This document shows, in pieces, positions 15,465 to 24,219 of a stretch of 28,218 nucleotides of DNA (position 1 is its first letter; every line of letters starts with the position of its first letter). The notes beneath the pieces are model-generated. The model made no database searches and was not told the DNA's origin. It saw nothing but the letters and a program-made list of their open reading frames with translations. Source of the DNA: Flavobacteriaceae bacterium UBA6231 (GTDB taxonomy: Bacteria; Bacteroidota; Bacteroidia; Flavobacteriales; Flavobacteriaceae); assembly GCA_002441545.1 (NCBI GenBank), contig DJWL01000076.1:1-28218 (forward strand). Reading direction: 5' to 3'. The translations under genes were made by a program, and so were the position numbers.

Positions 15465-18383
15465 ATGCCTTATTTTAAACACTCTATATATTTATTTTTT
15501 ATTGCCAATTTTGTTTTTGCCCAAAACCCAAAAGACCCTTTATTGGTTTTAAATGAACATGCGCAACAAGTTTGGGTTGATAGTCTTTATAACACATTAA
15601 CACTTAAAGAGAAAGTGGGTCAGTTATATACTGTTCAGGTATTTTCAAATCAAGATGAAAAAGCAAAAAATACGCTTGTTGAATTAATTAAAGATTACAA
15701 TATTGGAGGCGTTATTTTTTCAAAAGGAGATCCAATAAGTCAAGCAAAATTAGATAATGAACTGCAAAGCATATCAAAAATTCCTTTGTTGGTTAGTATG
15801 GATGCAGAATGGGGTTTAAGTATGCGATTAGACTCAACGTTTACTTTTCCATGGAATATGACTTTAGGAGCAGTAAAAAATGATAAGCTTATAGAACAAA
15901 CAGGGAGACAAATTGGCGAGCATTGCAAAAGGTTAGGTGTGCATTTAAATTTTGCTCCTGTTGTTGATATTAATACAAATCCTAAAAACCCTATTATTGG
16001 GAATCGCTCATTTGGTGAAGATAAAGATAATGTGACACAGAAAGCTTTGGCTTTTATGAAAGGCATGCAAAGTGCTGGCGTTTTGGCCAATGCTAAGCAT
16101 TTTCCAGGTCATGGCGACACAGAAACCGATTCACATAAAACATTACCAACTATTGATTTTGATTTAAAACGTATTGATTCAGTTGAAATGTATCCTTATA
16201 AAAAACTAATTAAAGAAGGGCTTTCAAGTGTTATGGTTGCTCATTTGAATGTGCCAAGTTTAGAGACTAAAAGCAATTATCCGTCATCATTATCAAATCA
16301 TATTATTACTGATATTTTGAAGGATTCATTAAGATTTAAGGGACTTATTATTTCTGATGCTTTAACTATGAAAGGAGCTGCCAATTTTAATGAATCTGGG
16401 GAAATTGATTTAGCAGCTTTTTTAGCAGGCAATGACATTTTACTCATGTCTGAAAATCCAAAAATTGGAATTACCAAAATCATGGACGCCTACTATGAAG
16501 GTAAGATTACAGAAGAACGTTTAGAGTATTCTGTAAAGAAAATTTTAAATGCTAAATTTAAAGTAGGATTAAATCATTATAAACCTATTGAATTAAATCA
16601 TTTGCTAGAGGATTTAAATAGAATAAAGGATGATGCTCTGTATGAAGATATTATAGAAGACGCCTTAACGGTTGTAAAAAACAAGGCGAATTTATTGCCA
16701 TTAAAACGATTGGAAACCAAAACCATTGCTTATGTGAAAATGGGTGATGATGACGGTTCGAGTTTTTTAGATGAATTGAAAAAGTACACCAAGGTACATG
16801 AAGTGAAGGCTGAAAAATTGGATGAATTATTAACTCAATTAAAACCATACAATACCATTATAATTGGATTCCATAGATCAAATCAAGACCCATGGAAGAG
16901 TTATGAATTTTCAGATCAAGAGCTGGTTTGGCTATACGAGATTGCCAGAACACACACCATTGTTTTAGATGTATTTGTAAAACCTTATGCGCTTTCAGAC
17001 TTGCATTCTATTGAAAACATTGAAAGTGTTATTGTTAGTTATCAAAATAGTAAAATAGCTCAACAAAAGTCAGCCCAATTGATTTTTGGAGCGATTCCTT
17101 CAAAAGGTAGTTTACCGGTTTCTGTTGGTGAGTTTTTTAAAGTTGGTGACGGAATTTTTAATAATTCTATAAAGAGACTAAGCTATACAATACCTGAGCG
17201 TGTTGGAATGAATTCCGAAAAGTTTAAAAAAATAGATTCTGTTGCTCAATACGCAATTGATAATAAAATGACTCCTGGAATTCAATTATTAATTGCCAGA
17301 AAAGGAAAGGTGATTTATAACAAAAATTTTGGAAAACATACTTATGATGGAGATGAACCTGTAACATCAAATGATATTTATGATGTAGCTTCTTTAACAA
17401 AAATATTAGGAACCTTACCATTATTAATGGAATTAGAAGAACAAGGTATAGTATCTTTAAACAGTAAGCTGTCAGAATTGTTGCCACAATACAAAAATTC
17501 AAACAAAAAAGATATTACCATTAAGAAAATGATGTCTCATTATGCCAGATTATCTCCTTGGATTCCATTCTACAACGCTACAATTGATTCACTTAGTAAA
17601 AAGCCAAATGAAAAATATTATAGAAAAGAACCAACTGGAAAATTTAATATTCAGGTAGCTAATGATTTGTTTTTAAGATCTGATTATCAAGATACTATAC
17701 AAAAAATTATAAGGGATAGTAAATTGTTAAGTAGGTCGCAGTATATGTATAGCGATTTGCCTTACTACATTTTAAAGAAATTTATTGAAACTCATTACGA
17801 CAAACCTTTGGATGAATTAGTACAGGATCATTTTTACGGTTCTTTAGGAGCAAATTTAACGATGTATAATCCGTATCATAAAATCAGCAACAGGAATATT
17901 GTGCCTACTGAAATTGATGACTATTTCAGACATCAAGAAATTCAAGGATATGTGCATGATATGGGAGCCGCAATGCAGAATGGAGTTGGTGGTCATGCAG
18001 GCATATTTAGTAATACCAATGATGTTGCCAAAATTATGCAGATGTATTTGCAAAAAGGATTTTATGGAGGAAAGCGTTATTTTAAGCCAGAAACTATTGA
18101 TAAATTTAACACCTGTTATTATTGTCATAGAGATGTAAGGAGAGGAATTGGTTTTGATAAACCTCAATTAGGTAAAGATGGCCCAACATGTGGATGTGTT
18201 TCAATGACTAGTTTTGGACATTCAGGTTTTACCGGAACGTATGCATGGGCCGACCCAGAACAGGAAATTGTTTATGTGTTTTTGGCTAACAGAACGTATC
18301 CTAAAGCTGATCAAAATTTGTTGCTTAAAGAAGGCATTAGAACAGAAATTCAACGTTTAATTTATGAAGCGATTGAAGATTAA
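15465..18383 (+). CDS. Secreted NagZ-like GH3 hydrolase fused to a beta-lactamase-like serine hydrolase
   Basis: Two-enzyme protein of 972 residues with a signal peptide (SIYLFFIANFVF, near VFAQ). The N-terminal half is a GH3 beta-N-acetylhexosaminidase-like barrel: KHFPGHGD from Lys211, catalytic dyad Asp222-Ser-His224 as in NagZ, and nucleophile Asp298 (ISDALTMKG). A GH3 C-terminal type domain follows (to about 570). The last part (about 590-972) is a class C beta-lactamase/serine-hydrolase fold with SxxK at Ser643-Lys646 (ASLTKI), Tyr762 (YSD, replacing YxN) and HSG at 919-921. It probably trims GlcNAc from peptidoglycan fragments outside the cytoplasm and hydrolyses a linked peptide or ester. 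The bshA gene follows after 52 bases. From memory this fusion is common in Bacteroidota. Confidence 0.9.
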   Translation: MPYFKHSIYLFFIANFVFAQNPKDPLLVLNEHAQQVWVDSLYNTLTLKEKVGQLYTVQVFSNQDEKAKNTLVELIKDYNIGGVIFSKGDPISQAKLDNELQSISKIPLLVSMDAEWGLSMRLDSTFTFPWNMTLGAVKNDKLIEQTGRQIGEHCKRLGVHLNFAPVVDINTNPKNPIIGNRSFGEDKDNVTQKALAFMKGMQSAGVLANAKHFPGHGDTETDSHKTLPTIDFDLKRIDSVEMYPYKKLIKEGLSSVMVAHLNVPSLETKSNYPSSLSNHIITDILKDSLRFKGLIISDALTMKGAANFNESGEIDLAAFLAGNDILLMSENPKIGITKIMDAYYEGKITEERLEYSVKKILNAKFKVGLNHYKPIELNHLLEDLNRIKDDALYEDIIEDALTVVKNKANLLPLKRLETKTIAYVKMGDDDGSSFLDELKKYTKVHEVKAEKLDELLTQLKPYNTIIIGFHRSNQDPWKSYEFSDQELVWLYEIARTHTIVLDVFVKPYALSDLHSIENIESVIVSYQNSKIAQQKSAQLIFGAIPSKGSLPVSVGEFFKVGDGIFNNSIKRLSYTIPERVGMNSEKFKKIDSVAQYAIDNKMTPGIQLLIARKGKVIYNKNFGKHTYDGDEPVTSNDIYDVASLTKILGTLPLLMELEEQGIVSLNSKLSELLPQYKNSNKKDITIKKMMSHYARLSPWIPFYNATIDSLSKKPNEKYYRKEPTGKFNIQVANDLFLRSDYQDTIQKIIRDSKLLSRSQYMYSDLPYYILKKFIETHYDKPLDELVQDHFYGSLGANLTMYNPYHKISNRNIVPTEIDDYFRHQEIQGYVHDMGAAMQNGVGGHAGIFSNTNDVAKIMQMYLQKGFYGGKRYFKPETIDKFNTCYYCHRDVRRGIGFDKPQLGKDGPTCGCVSMTSFGHSGFTGTYAWADPEQEIVYVFLANRTYPKADQNLLLKEGIRTEIQRLIYEAIED

Positions 18384-18435
18384 ATGTATTTAGTTTAAAA
18401 TTTATAGTATTTTTCAATATTAAAATTAAAAAATT

Positions 18436-19572
18436 ATGAAAATAGGAATTGTTTGTTACCCAACATTTGGAGGTAGTGGAGTAGTAGCCACAGAATTGGG
18501 TTTAGAACTTTCAAAGCGCGGACATGAAATTCATTTTATAACTTATAATCAGCCAGTTAGATTAGAATTATTAAGTAATAATGTACATTATCATGAGGTA
18601 ACAGTTCCAGAATACCCATTATTTCATTATCAACCATATGAATTGGCACTATCAAGTAAATTAGTTGACATGGTGAAACTTCATAGGATTGAAATATTGC
18701 ATGTTCATTATGCCATTCCTCATGCTTATGCTGCTTATATGGCAAAAAAAATGCTACAAGAGGAAGGTATTTATGTGCCTATTGTAACAACACTTCATGG
18801 AACAGATATCACTTTAGTTGGCAGTCATCCTTTTTATAAACCAGCAGTAACATTTAGTATTAATAAATCTGATGCTGTTACAGCGGTTTCTCAAAGTTTG
18901 AAAGATGATACGTTGCGGTTATTCGATATTAGAAATGATATATATGTAGTTCCTAATTTTATTGATTTAGATAAATATAGCAATCATTTTCCAGGTTGTC
19001 AACGAGCAATGATGGCTAAAGATGAAGAGCGTATAATTACGCATATAAGTAACTTACGACCTGTTAAGAGAGTAAAAGACGTTATTTCTGTTTTTTATAA
19101 TATTCAAAAGGAAATACCTGCAAAATTAATGTTGGTTGGTGAAGGGCCAGAACGTGAAAACATTGAATTACAATGCCAAAAGCTAGGGATTTTAGATAAG
19201 GTTATTTTCTTTGGAAAAAGTAATGAAATAGATAAAATACTTTGTTATAGTGACTTGTTTTTGTTGCCTTCCGAAACAGAGAGTTTTGGATTGGCTGCAT
19301 TAGAAGCCATGGCTTCAAGTGTTGCTGTAATATCAAGTAACACAGGAGGAATTCCTGAAGTTAATATTCATGGAGTTTCAGGGTTTTTAAGCAATGTTGG
19401 TGATGTTGAAGATATGACAAAAAATGCTCTTTACATTTTACAGGATAAAGACCGACTTGAAACTTTTAAACAAAATGCACGAAAAGAGGCTTTAAAGTTT
19501 GATCTGCATCAAATTGTACCTCAATACGAAGCTATTTATCAAGATACATTATCAAAATGTCTGGTATTGTAA
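18436..19572 (+). CDS. bshA: N-acetyl-alpha-D-glucosaminyl L-malate synthase
   Basis: First enzyme of bacillithiol synthesis: transfers GlcNAc from UDP-GlcNAc to L-malate in the cytoplasm. The 378 residues match the family (about 377-380). The N-terminal Rossmann part opens with the BshA hallmark MKIGIVCYPTFGGSGVVATELG. The GT4 family motifs follow: LHGTDITLVG, SNLRPVKRVKDV, LMLVGEGPE and the retaining-GT EX7E segment SETESFGLAALEAM. This argues that the organism makes bacillithiol rather than glutathione as its low-molecular-weight thiol. It is the last gene before a strong terminator. bshB and bshC are not in the window. Confidence 0.94.
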   Translation: MKIGIVCYPTFGGSGVVATELGLELSKRGHEIHFITYNQPVRLELLSNNVHYHEVTVPEYPLFHYQPYELALSSKLVDMVKLHRIEILHVHYAIPHAYAAYMAKKMLQEEGIYVPIVTTLHGTDITLVGSHPFYKPAVTFSINKSDAVTAVSQSLKDDTLRLFDIRNDIYVVPNFIDLDKYSNHFPGCQRAMMAKDEERIITHISNLRPVKRVKDVISVFYNIQKEIPAKLMLVGEGPERENIELQCQKLGILDKVIFFGKSNEIDKILCYSDLFLLPSETESFGLAALEAMASSVAVISSNTGGIPEVNIHGVSGFLSNVGDVEDMTKNALYILQDKDRLETFKQNARKEALKFDLHQIVPQYEAIYQDTLSKCLVL

Positions 19573-19585
19573 AAGTATTTGAAAT

Positions 19586-19612
19586 AAAAAAGCGCCTATA
19601 AGGCGCTTTTTT
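19586..19612. terminator. Bidirectional intrinsic terminator
   Basis: A 12-bp perfect stem (19586-19597 with 19601-19612), AAAAAAGCGCCT paired to AGGCGCTTTTTT, with loop ATA. A-run and T-run flank both sides, so it serves both bshA (plus) and the convergent barrel gene (minus), 16 bases from its stop codon. Confidence 0.93.
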
Positions 19613-19628
19613 ATGTTTTTTAAGCAGG

Positions 19629-20117
19629 TTAAAATTGATAACGAATGCCTAAGGCAATATCAAAGTCTAAATCATCATTATTTAAATTATCATTTCCAAA
19701 GCCAAGTTCTGGTCTAAAATCTAAAGATAACATTAATGGAATATCGAAGTTATATTCAATACCAATGTCACCAGCTGCAAAGAAAAAGGTATCATTAATA
19801 CCATCTAATGCTTTCTTTCCATCAAAAGAACCTAGTCCACCACCAGCACCAACATACCAATTGAAATTGCCATCTAACGGAAACATCCATTGATATAAAC
19901 CAGTAAGTTTAAACCCATCGTAGTCATTTCCATTTCTCCATCCTAAATCCAATTCCAATCTATTGGCACTTCCCAAAGCGTGTTGGTACGATATTTCAGC
20001 ACCATAACCATTGCTGTCTCCTAGGCGTAAACCAATAGCATTGTTAGAAATATCTTGTGCATTTGATACTGTAGTAAAGCCAATAAAACCAATGGCTATT
20101 AAAAATAATTTTCTCAT
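19629..20117 (-). CDS. Small outer-membrane beta-barrel protein
   Basis: A 162-residue secreted protein with a signal peptide (RKLFLIAIGFIGF, near SNAQ) and about eight predicted beta-strands of alternating hydrophobic residues (GYGAEISYQHAL, LELDLGWRNG, FNWYVGAGGGLG, DIGIEYNFDIP, DFDIALGIRYQF). It ends in a terminal aromatic (YQF), the usual BAM recognition signal for outer-membrane barrels. The fold resembles small OmpA/OmpW-like or outer-membrane-protein-type domains, but I cannot name a subfamily. It stands alone between the terminator and a 283-base gap. Its function is unknown. Confidence 0.8.
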   Translation of the reverse strand: MRKLFLIAIGFIGFTTVSNAQDISNNAIGLRLGDSNGYGAEISYQHALGSANRLELDLGWRNGNDYDGFKLTGLYQWMFPLDGNFNWYVGAGGGLGSFDGKKALDGINDTFFFAAGDIGIEYNFDIPLMLSLDFRPELGFGNDNLNNDDLDFDIALGIRYQF

Positions 20118-20198
20118 AAATTAAAGTTTTTGTTTCTAGTTTATATACGAGATATTTTAAATAAAAGACTTTATAAAAAATATCTTAATCTCATTAAA

Positions 20199-20206
20199 CA
20201 AAAATA
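20199..20206 (-). promoter_or_regulatory. Possible -7 element for the outer-membrane barrel gene
   Basis: The minus strand reads TATTTTTG, an exact TAnnTTTG match, about 80 bases before the ATG at 20117. No TTTG box lies about 19 bases upstream. Confidence 0.3.
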
Positions 20207-20354
20207 ACGCCAAAAACGAATTTATATTTAAGTTAAAAATATATTTATAAACATTCTTTTCTCCTTATTCTGTTAATTGCTCATTTACAGTAATTAATAA
20301 GCCGTTCTGAATAAAAAAAAATAGAGATTTTTAAGTATTTAGTAAATAACAATT

Positions 20355-20384
20355 TTTGTTTCTCTAATAATAGATTTACATTAG
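20355..20384 (+). promoter_or_regulatory. Possible aroC promoter
   Basis: TTTG (20355-20358) is followed after 18 bases by TACATTAG (20377-20384), a near match to TAnnTTTG. The spacing fits the Bacteroidota TTTG-N19-TAnnTTTG pattern and the -7 box ends 16 bases before the aroC ATG. Confidence 0.4.
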
Positions 20385-20400
20385 CAAAAAAAAGTAATTT

Positions 20401-21465
20401 ATGGCTGGAAATTCCTTTGGTAAACTATTTACTCTTACAACATACGGAGAATCTCATGGTCCTGCTTTAGGAGGTGTAATTGATGGTTGTCCTTCAGGAA
20501 TTGAGTTAGATATTGAAGCTATCCAACATGATTTAGACAGAAGAAAACCAGGACAGTCTTCTATTGTAACACAACGTAAAGAACCAGATGCAGTTAAATT
20601 TCATTCAGGTATTTTTGAAGGGAAAACCACAGGAATGTCCATTGGTTTCGTAATAGAAAATATCAATCAGAAATCTCATGATTATTCACATATAAAAGAT
20701 AGTTACAGACCAAGTCATGCCGATTATACCTATGACAAAAAATATGGTATTAGAGATTATCGTGGTGGTGGTAGAAGTTCTGCAAGAGAAACAGCCTGTA
20801 GAGTAGTAGCGGGTGCTATTGCTAAACAAATGCTAAAAGGAATTGAAATCAACGCTTATGTTTCAGCAGTTGGTAACATGAAACTTAATAAGCCTTATAC
20901 TGAATTAGATTTAACCCAAACTGAATCTAATATAGTAAGGTGTCCAGATGCAAAAATGGCTGCAAAAATGGAAGAGTATATTAAGGAAGTTAGAAGCAAA
21001 GGAGATACAGTAGGTGGCATTGTTAGTTGCGTTATTAAAAATGTGCCGGTAGGTTTAGGTGAGCCTGTTTTTGATAAATTGCATGCCGAATTAGGTAAAG
21101 CAATGCTATCTATTAATGCTGTAAAAGGCTTTGAATATGGTAGCGGTTTCGAAGGAAGCACCATGTTTGGTAGCCAGCACAATGATGCCTTCAATTCAGA
21201 TGGCACAACCAAAACAAACTATTCTGGTGGTATTCAAGGTGGTATAAGTAATGGTATGGATATTTACTTTAATGTAGCTTTTAAACCAGTGGCAACACTA
21301 ATCCAAAAATATGAAACCATCGATAAAGCTGGAAATATAGTAGAAATGCAAGGTAAAGGACGTCATGATCCGTGTGTGGTTCCTAGAGCGGTACCAATAG
21401 TTGAAGCCATGGCAGCATTGGTTATTGCAGATTTTTGGTTGCAAAATAAAGTAGCTCATTTGTAG
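20401..21465 (+). CDS. aroC: Chorismate synthase
   Basis: Catalyses the last step of the shikimate pathway, converting 5-enolpyruvylshikimate-3-phosphate to chorismate with reduced FMN as cofactor, in the cytoplasm. The 354 residues match the family. The signatures are clear: GESHGPALGGVIDGCPSG near the N-terminus, RRKPGQS (about 47-53), SGIFEGKTTG (about 69-78), the HADYTYDKKYGIRDYRGGGRSSARET block (about 105-130) and the C-terminal GRHDPCVVPRAVPI. The start follows a plausible promoter. A hairpin repeat lies directly after the stop codon. Confidence 0.97.
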   Translation: MAGNSFGKLFTLTTYGESHGPALGGVIDGCPSGIELDIEAIQHDLDRRKPGQSSIVTQRKEPDAVKFHSGIFEGKTTGMSIGFVIENINQKSHDYSHIKDSYRPSHADYTYDKKYGIRDYRGGGRSSARETACRVVAGAIAKQMLKGIEINAYVSAVGNMKLNKPYTELDLTQTESNIVRCPDAKMAAKMEEYIKEVRSKGDTVGGIVSCVIKNVPVGLGEPVFDKLHAELGKAMLSINAVKGFEYGSGFEGSTMFGSQHNDAFNSDGTTKTNYSGGIQGGISNGMDIYFNVAFKPVATLIQKYETIDKAGNIVEMQGKGRHDPCVVPRAVPIVEAMAALVIADFWLQNKVAHL

Positions 21466-21470
21466 CTATT

Positions 21471-21529
21471 TCCTGCTTTTCGCTATATCTTTTGCATAAA
21501 TGCAAAAGGATGCCGCTGCAATCAGGGCT
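21471..21529 (+). repeat. REP-like hairpin repeat, copy 2
   Basis: The perfect 9-bp stem CTTTTGCAT-AA-ATGCAAAAG (21489-21508) lies within blocks identical to copy 1: 15 bases at 21481-21495 and 16 bases at 21502-21517. The orientation is the same as copy 1. It lies between aroC and the symporter and may act as a weak terminator or mRNA-stabilising hairpin. Confidence 0.75.
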
Positions 21530-21553
21530 ATAATAAAATTCAAAATAAAGTAT

Positions 21554-22849
21554 ATGAAGAAGCTTGCACTACATTGGAAAATATTATTAGGTATGGTTTT
21601 AGGGGTCATTCTAGGTTTTGTAATGACTTATTTTGATGGAGGTAAAGACCTCATTCAAGATTGGATAAAACCTTTTGGGAATATTTTCATAAACTCACTT
21701 AAGCTTATTGCAGTACCATTAATTTTAGCATCGCTTATAAAAGGAGTTTCTGATTTAAAGGATATATCTAAACTCTCAAAAATGGGAGGAAGAACTATTG
21801 GAATTTATATTTTTACAACCGTAATAGCTGTTTCTATTGGACTAGTAATTGTAAATTTAGTACAACCAGGCAAGTCTATCTCAGAAGAAACCAGAATACA
21901 GTTGGTTTCAAGTTATGAAAGTGAAGCAGGCTCTAAAATTGCTGCTGCCGAAAAACAAAAAGAAGCAGGACCATTGCAAGCCTTGGAAGATTTAGTTCCA
22001 AGCAATATATTTAATGCTGCAAGTGATAATGGTAATATGTTACAAGTTATTTTCTTTGCCATATTTTTTGGTGTTGGATTGATTTTAATCCCTGAAGAAA
22101 AATCTAAACCAGTAAAAGAATTTTTTGACGGTTTTAATGAAGTTATTTTAAAACTTATAGATATTATTATGTTGGCTGCTCCTTATGGTGTTTTTGCATT
22201 ATTAGCAGCTTTGGTAGTAGAATCTCCGAGTACAGATTTGTTTAAAGCGCTAGGTTGGTATGCCTTTTGTGTTATTTTAGGTTTATTACTTATGATGGTA
22301 ATTTATGGAGCTCTTGTTTATGTTTTTACAAAAAAAACTCCAAAATTTTTCTTCAATGGTATTGCACCGGCTCAATTATTAGCATTTTCTACCAGCAGTA
22401 GTGCAGCAACATTGCCTGTTACAATGGAACGAGTTGAAGAGCATTTAGGAGTAGATGAAGAAGTAACTAGTTTTGTATTGCCAATAGGTGCTACTATAAA
22501 CATGGATGGTACAAGCTTATATCAAGCTGTAGCCGCTGTATTTATTGCTCAAGCGTTTGGCTTGGATTTAAGTTTTAGTGTGCAATTAGGAATTATTGTT
22601 ACAGCAACTTTGGCATCAATTGGAAGTGCTGCTGTACCTGGAGCAGGTATGGTAATGTTGGTAATTGTGTTGGCACAGGCCGGAATTCCTGAGGCAGGTT
22701 TAGCGCTTATTTTTGCTATTGATAGACCTTTAGATATGTGCCGAACTACTGTAAATGTTACTGGGGATGCAGCGGTTTCAATGATTGTTGCTAAATCTGT
22801 TGGTAAACTCGGAGAACCCAAAGTTAAAAACTGGGACGATAATCTTTAA
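21554..22849 (+). CDS. Dicarboxylate/amino acid:cation symporter (DAACS family)
   Basis: Inner-membrane secondary transporter of the GltP/DctA type that imports C4-dicarboxylates or acidic amino acids with sodium or protons. I use ATG 21554 (431 residues, MKKLALHWKILLGM), a typical start; the open frame reaches back to 21500, but that part is translated hairpin repeat. Family motifs: about eight membrane helices, the serine-rich hairpin STSSSAATLPVT, the NMDGT motif of helix 7, the second hairpin region AAVPGAGMVMLV and the substrate-binding helix 8 segment RPLDMCRTTVNVTGD. The 'RTTVNVTGD' arginine variant suits acidic substrates, but the exact substrate cannot be fixed. The sulfurtransferase gene follows after 14 bases. 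Confidence 0.93.
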   Translation: MKKLALHWKILLGMVLGVILGFVMTYFDGGKDLIQDWIKPFGNIFINSLKLIAVPLILASLIKGVSDLKDISKLSKMGGRTIGIYIFTTVIAVSIGLVIVNLVQPGKSISEETRIQLVSSYESEAGSKIAAAEKQKEAGPLQALEDLVPSNIFNAASDNGNMLQVIFFAIFFGVGLILIPEEKSKPVKEFFDGFNEVILKLIDIIMLAAPYGVFALLAALVVESPSTDLFKALGWYAFCVILGLLLMMVIYGALVYVFTKKTPKFFFNGIAPAQLLAFSTSSSAATLPVTMERVEEHLGVDEEVTSFVLPIGATINMDGTSLYQAVAAVFIAQAFGLDLSFSVQLGIIVTATLASIGSAAVPGAGMVMLVIVLAQAGIPEAGLALIFAIDRPLDMCRTTVNVTGDAAVSMIVAKSVGKLGEPKVKNWDDNL

Positions 22850-22863
22850 TTGAATATATTTTT

Positions 22864-23694
22864 ATGGCACATTTGTCTATAAACACACCTTTAGTTTCTG
22901 TAGAATGGCTTCATTCAAATTTGAATTCTGAAAACCTTGTCATTTTAGATGCAAGTATAAAAAAAGTTGTAGGTGGAGATGATTCAAAATCTGAAGTTCA
23001 GATTCCTAATACACGTTTTTTTGATTTAAAGGAAGCTTTTAGTGATACTTCTGCACCATTTCCAACTACGTTTCCATCTGAACAACAATTTACAAATTCA
23101 GCTCAGATACTTGGAATTAATAAAGACAGTGCTATTGTGGTTTATGATGATCAAGGTATTTATTCAAGTGCGAGAGTTTGGTGGTTATTTAAAGCGATGG
23201 GGCATGAGAATGTTGCGGTTTTAAATGGGGGTTTGCCACAATGGATTAATTCAGGATTTGAAACAGAATCCAAAATTTTAAATAAGCCAGATTTAGGAAA
23301 TTTTGAGGCACATTATAAACCAGAATTAATGAAATATTTTGATGATGTAAAAAAAGCATCTTCAGAAAAGTCTTATATTATAATAGATGCACGTTCTGAA
23401 GCAAGATTTAAAAGTTTAGAGGCTGAACCAAGAAAAGGATTAAGAAGTGGAACCATTCCAAATTCTGTAAACTTACCTTTTGAAGATTTATTAGATAAAA
23501 ACCAATTAAAATCAAAAGAAGTTATTGAAGCTAAATTTATGAAACTGGCCAAAAAAGATGAACCTCTTATTTTCTCTTGTGGTTCTGGTATTACGGCCTG
23601 TGTTTTAGCTTTAGGAGCAGAAATCTTAGGGTATAAAAATATATCAGTTTATGATGGTTCCTGGACAGAATGGGGTAGTTTGGTGCCAGAATAA
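22864..23694 (+). CDS. Sulfurtransferase (3-mercaptopyruvate/thiosulfate type)
   Basis: Two-rhodanese-domain sulfurtransferase of 276 residues, cytoplasmic (no signal peptide). The N-terminal inactive rhodanese domain carries VILDASIK and VVYDDQGIYSSARVWW, the C-terminal domain IIIDARSEARF and GTIPNSVNLP. The catalytic loop is SCGSGITAC with nucleophile Cys239. CGSG[VIT]TA is the form seen in 3-mercaptopyruvate sulfurtransferases (SseA), whereas thiosulfate enzymes usually have CRxGxR/T, so mercaptopyruvate is the more likely donor. It probably shares a transcript with the symporter upstream, although no functional link is evident. Confidence 0.91.
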   Translation: MAHLSINTPLVSVEWLHSNLNSENLVILDASIKKVVGGDDSKSEVQIPNTRFFDLKEAFSDTSAPFPTTFPSEQQFTNSAQILGINKDSAIVVYDDQGIYSSARVWWLFKAMGHENVAVLNGGLPQWINSGFETESKILNKPDLGNFEAHYKPELMKYFDDVKKASSEKSYIIIDARSEARFKSLEAEPRKGLRSGTIPNSVNLPFEDLLDKNQLKSKEVIEAKFMKLAKKDEPLIFSCGSGITACVLALGAEILGYKNISVYDGSWTEWGSLVPE

Positions 23695-23697
23695 AAT

Positions 23698-23791
23698 GTC
23701 ATTACGAGGAATTAGGAAAGAATAACGACGTAAATCTCAGGCTTTAAGCATTATCAGTTAAAACAGATTGCTTCACTGCTTTCGCAATAAC
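23698..23791. repeat. Decayed intergenic inverted-repeat element
   Basis: The ends GTCATTACGA (left) and TCGCAATAAC (right; reverse complement GTTATTGCGA) match at 8 of 10 bases. The right arm CAGATTGCTTCACTGC..CGCAATAAC resembles the GTCATTGCGAGGAACGAAGCAATCT-type repeat found dispersed in Bacteroidota genomes (from memory). It fills the gap between the convergent sulfurtransferase and DCC-family genes and encodes nothing. Confidence 0.6.
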
Positions 23792-23801
23792 AAAATAAAA
23801 A

Positions 23802-24215
23802 TTAATCTAAAAATTTACTTTTTAATTCTGGTGTTGGAATCATACAAGATTTTTTTTTACCAAACCATTTGTACCTGTTTTTAGCAATATAGTCGTAAAC
23901 CCAGTTGCGAATAAATGGTGGAATTATAAAAAGCACACTCATTAAGTTATTAGGAAAACCCAAATCAGAAGCAATTCTTAAAGCAGCAGTCGATTTATAT
24001 GAAATTCCTTTTGTTTCAGAATAGAGAATAATGGAATCTATATTCTTAGTAGCTATTTTATATTTATTTATGATTTTTTGACCTATTTCACTTTGAAGTG
24101 CAGTAAACAAAAACATATCTTTTTTATCATGCTCAATAACATATTGAACAGATGTGTTGCAAAGATTACAAACACCGTCAAATATTATGAGTTTTTTGTT
24201 TTTGGGTAAATGCAA
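23802..24215 (-). CDS. DCC family thiol-disulfide oxidoreductase-like protein
   Basis: Member of the DCC family (DUF393), small proteins named for an N-terminal DxxCxxC motif, here IIFDGVCNLCNTSVQY. TTG 24215 gives 137 residues beginning MHLPKNKKLIIFDG, close to the usual start, and lies four bases after the mutS2 stop codon; TTG 24239 would add eight residues and overlap mutS2. The motif cysteines CNLC suggest redox activity, but biochemical function is not established for the family. Later features are FTALQSEIGQ, YKSTAALRIASDLG and the terminal YKWFGKKKSCMIPT. It is probably co-transcribed with mutS2. Confidence 0.85.
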   Translation of the reverse strand: MHLPKNKKLIIFDGVCNLCNTSVQYVIEHDKKDMFLFTALQSEIGQKIINKYKIATKNIDSIILYSETKGISYKSTAALRIASDLGFPNNLMSVLFIIPPFIRNWVYDYIAKNRYKWFGKKKSCMIPTPELKSKFLD

Positions 24216-24219
24216 TGGG

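Larger units (their letters stand above)
20118..20400. other. Divergent intergenic region
   Basis: This 283-base AT-rich gap lies between the divergent barrel gene and aroC and holds both promoters. No ORF, repeat or RNA structure stands out. A -33/-7 pair near its right end faces aroC, and a -7 element faces the barrel gene. Confidence 0.6.

Noticed and set aside
15740..16090. Minus-strand ORF of 116 codons inside the GH3 fusion gene
   Set aside because: Antisense shadow of a conserved catalytic region; composition follows the real gene.
17856..18167. Minus-strand ORF of 103 codons in the serine-hydrolase part
   Set aside because: Antisense shadow of the beta-lactamase-like domain; no domain or promoter.
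20118..20400. Possible riboswitch or small RNA in the aroC/barrel-gene gap
   Set aside because: No conserved-looking stems, terminator or leader ORF; promoters explain the gap.
20895..21212. Minus-strand ORF of 105 codons inside aroC
   Set aside because: Antisense shadow of chorismate synthase; no independent evidence.
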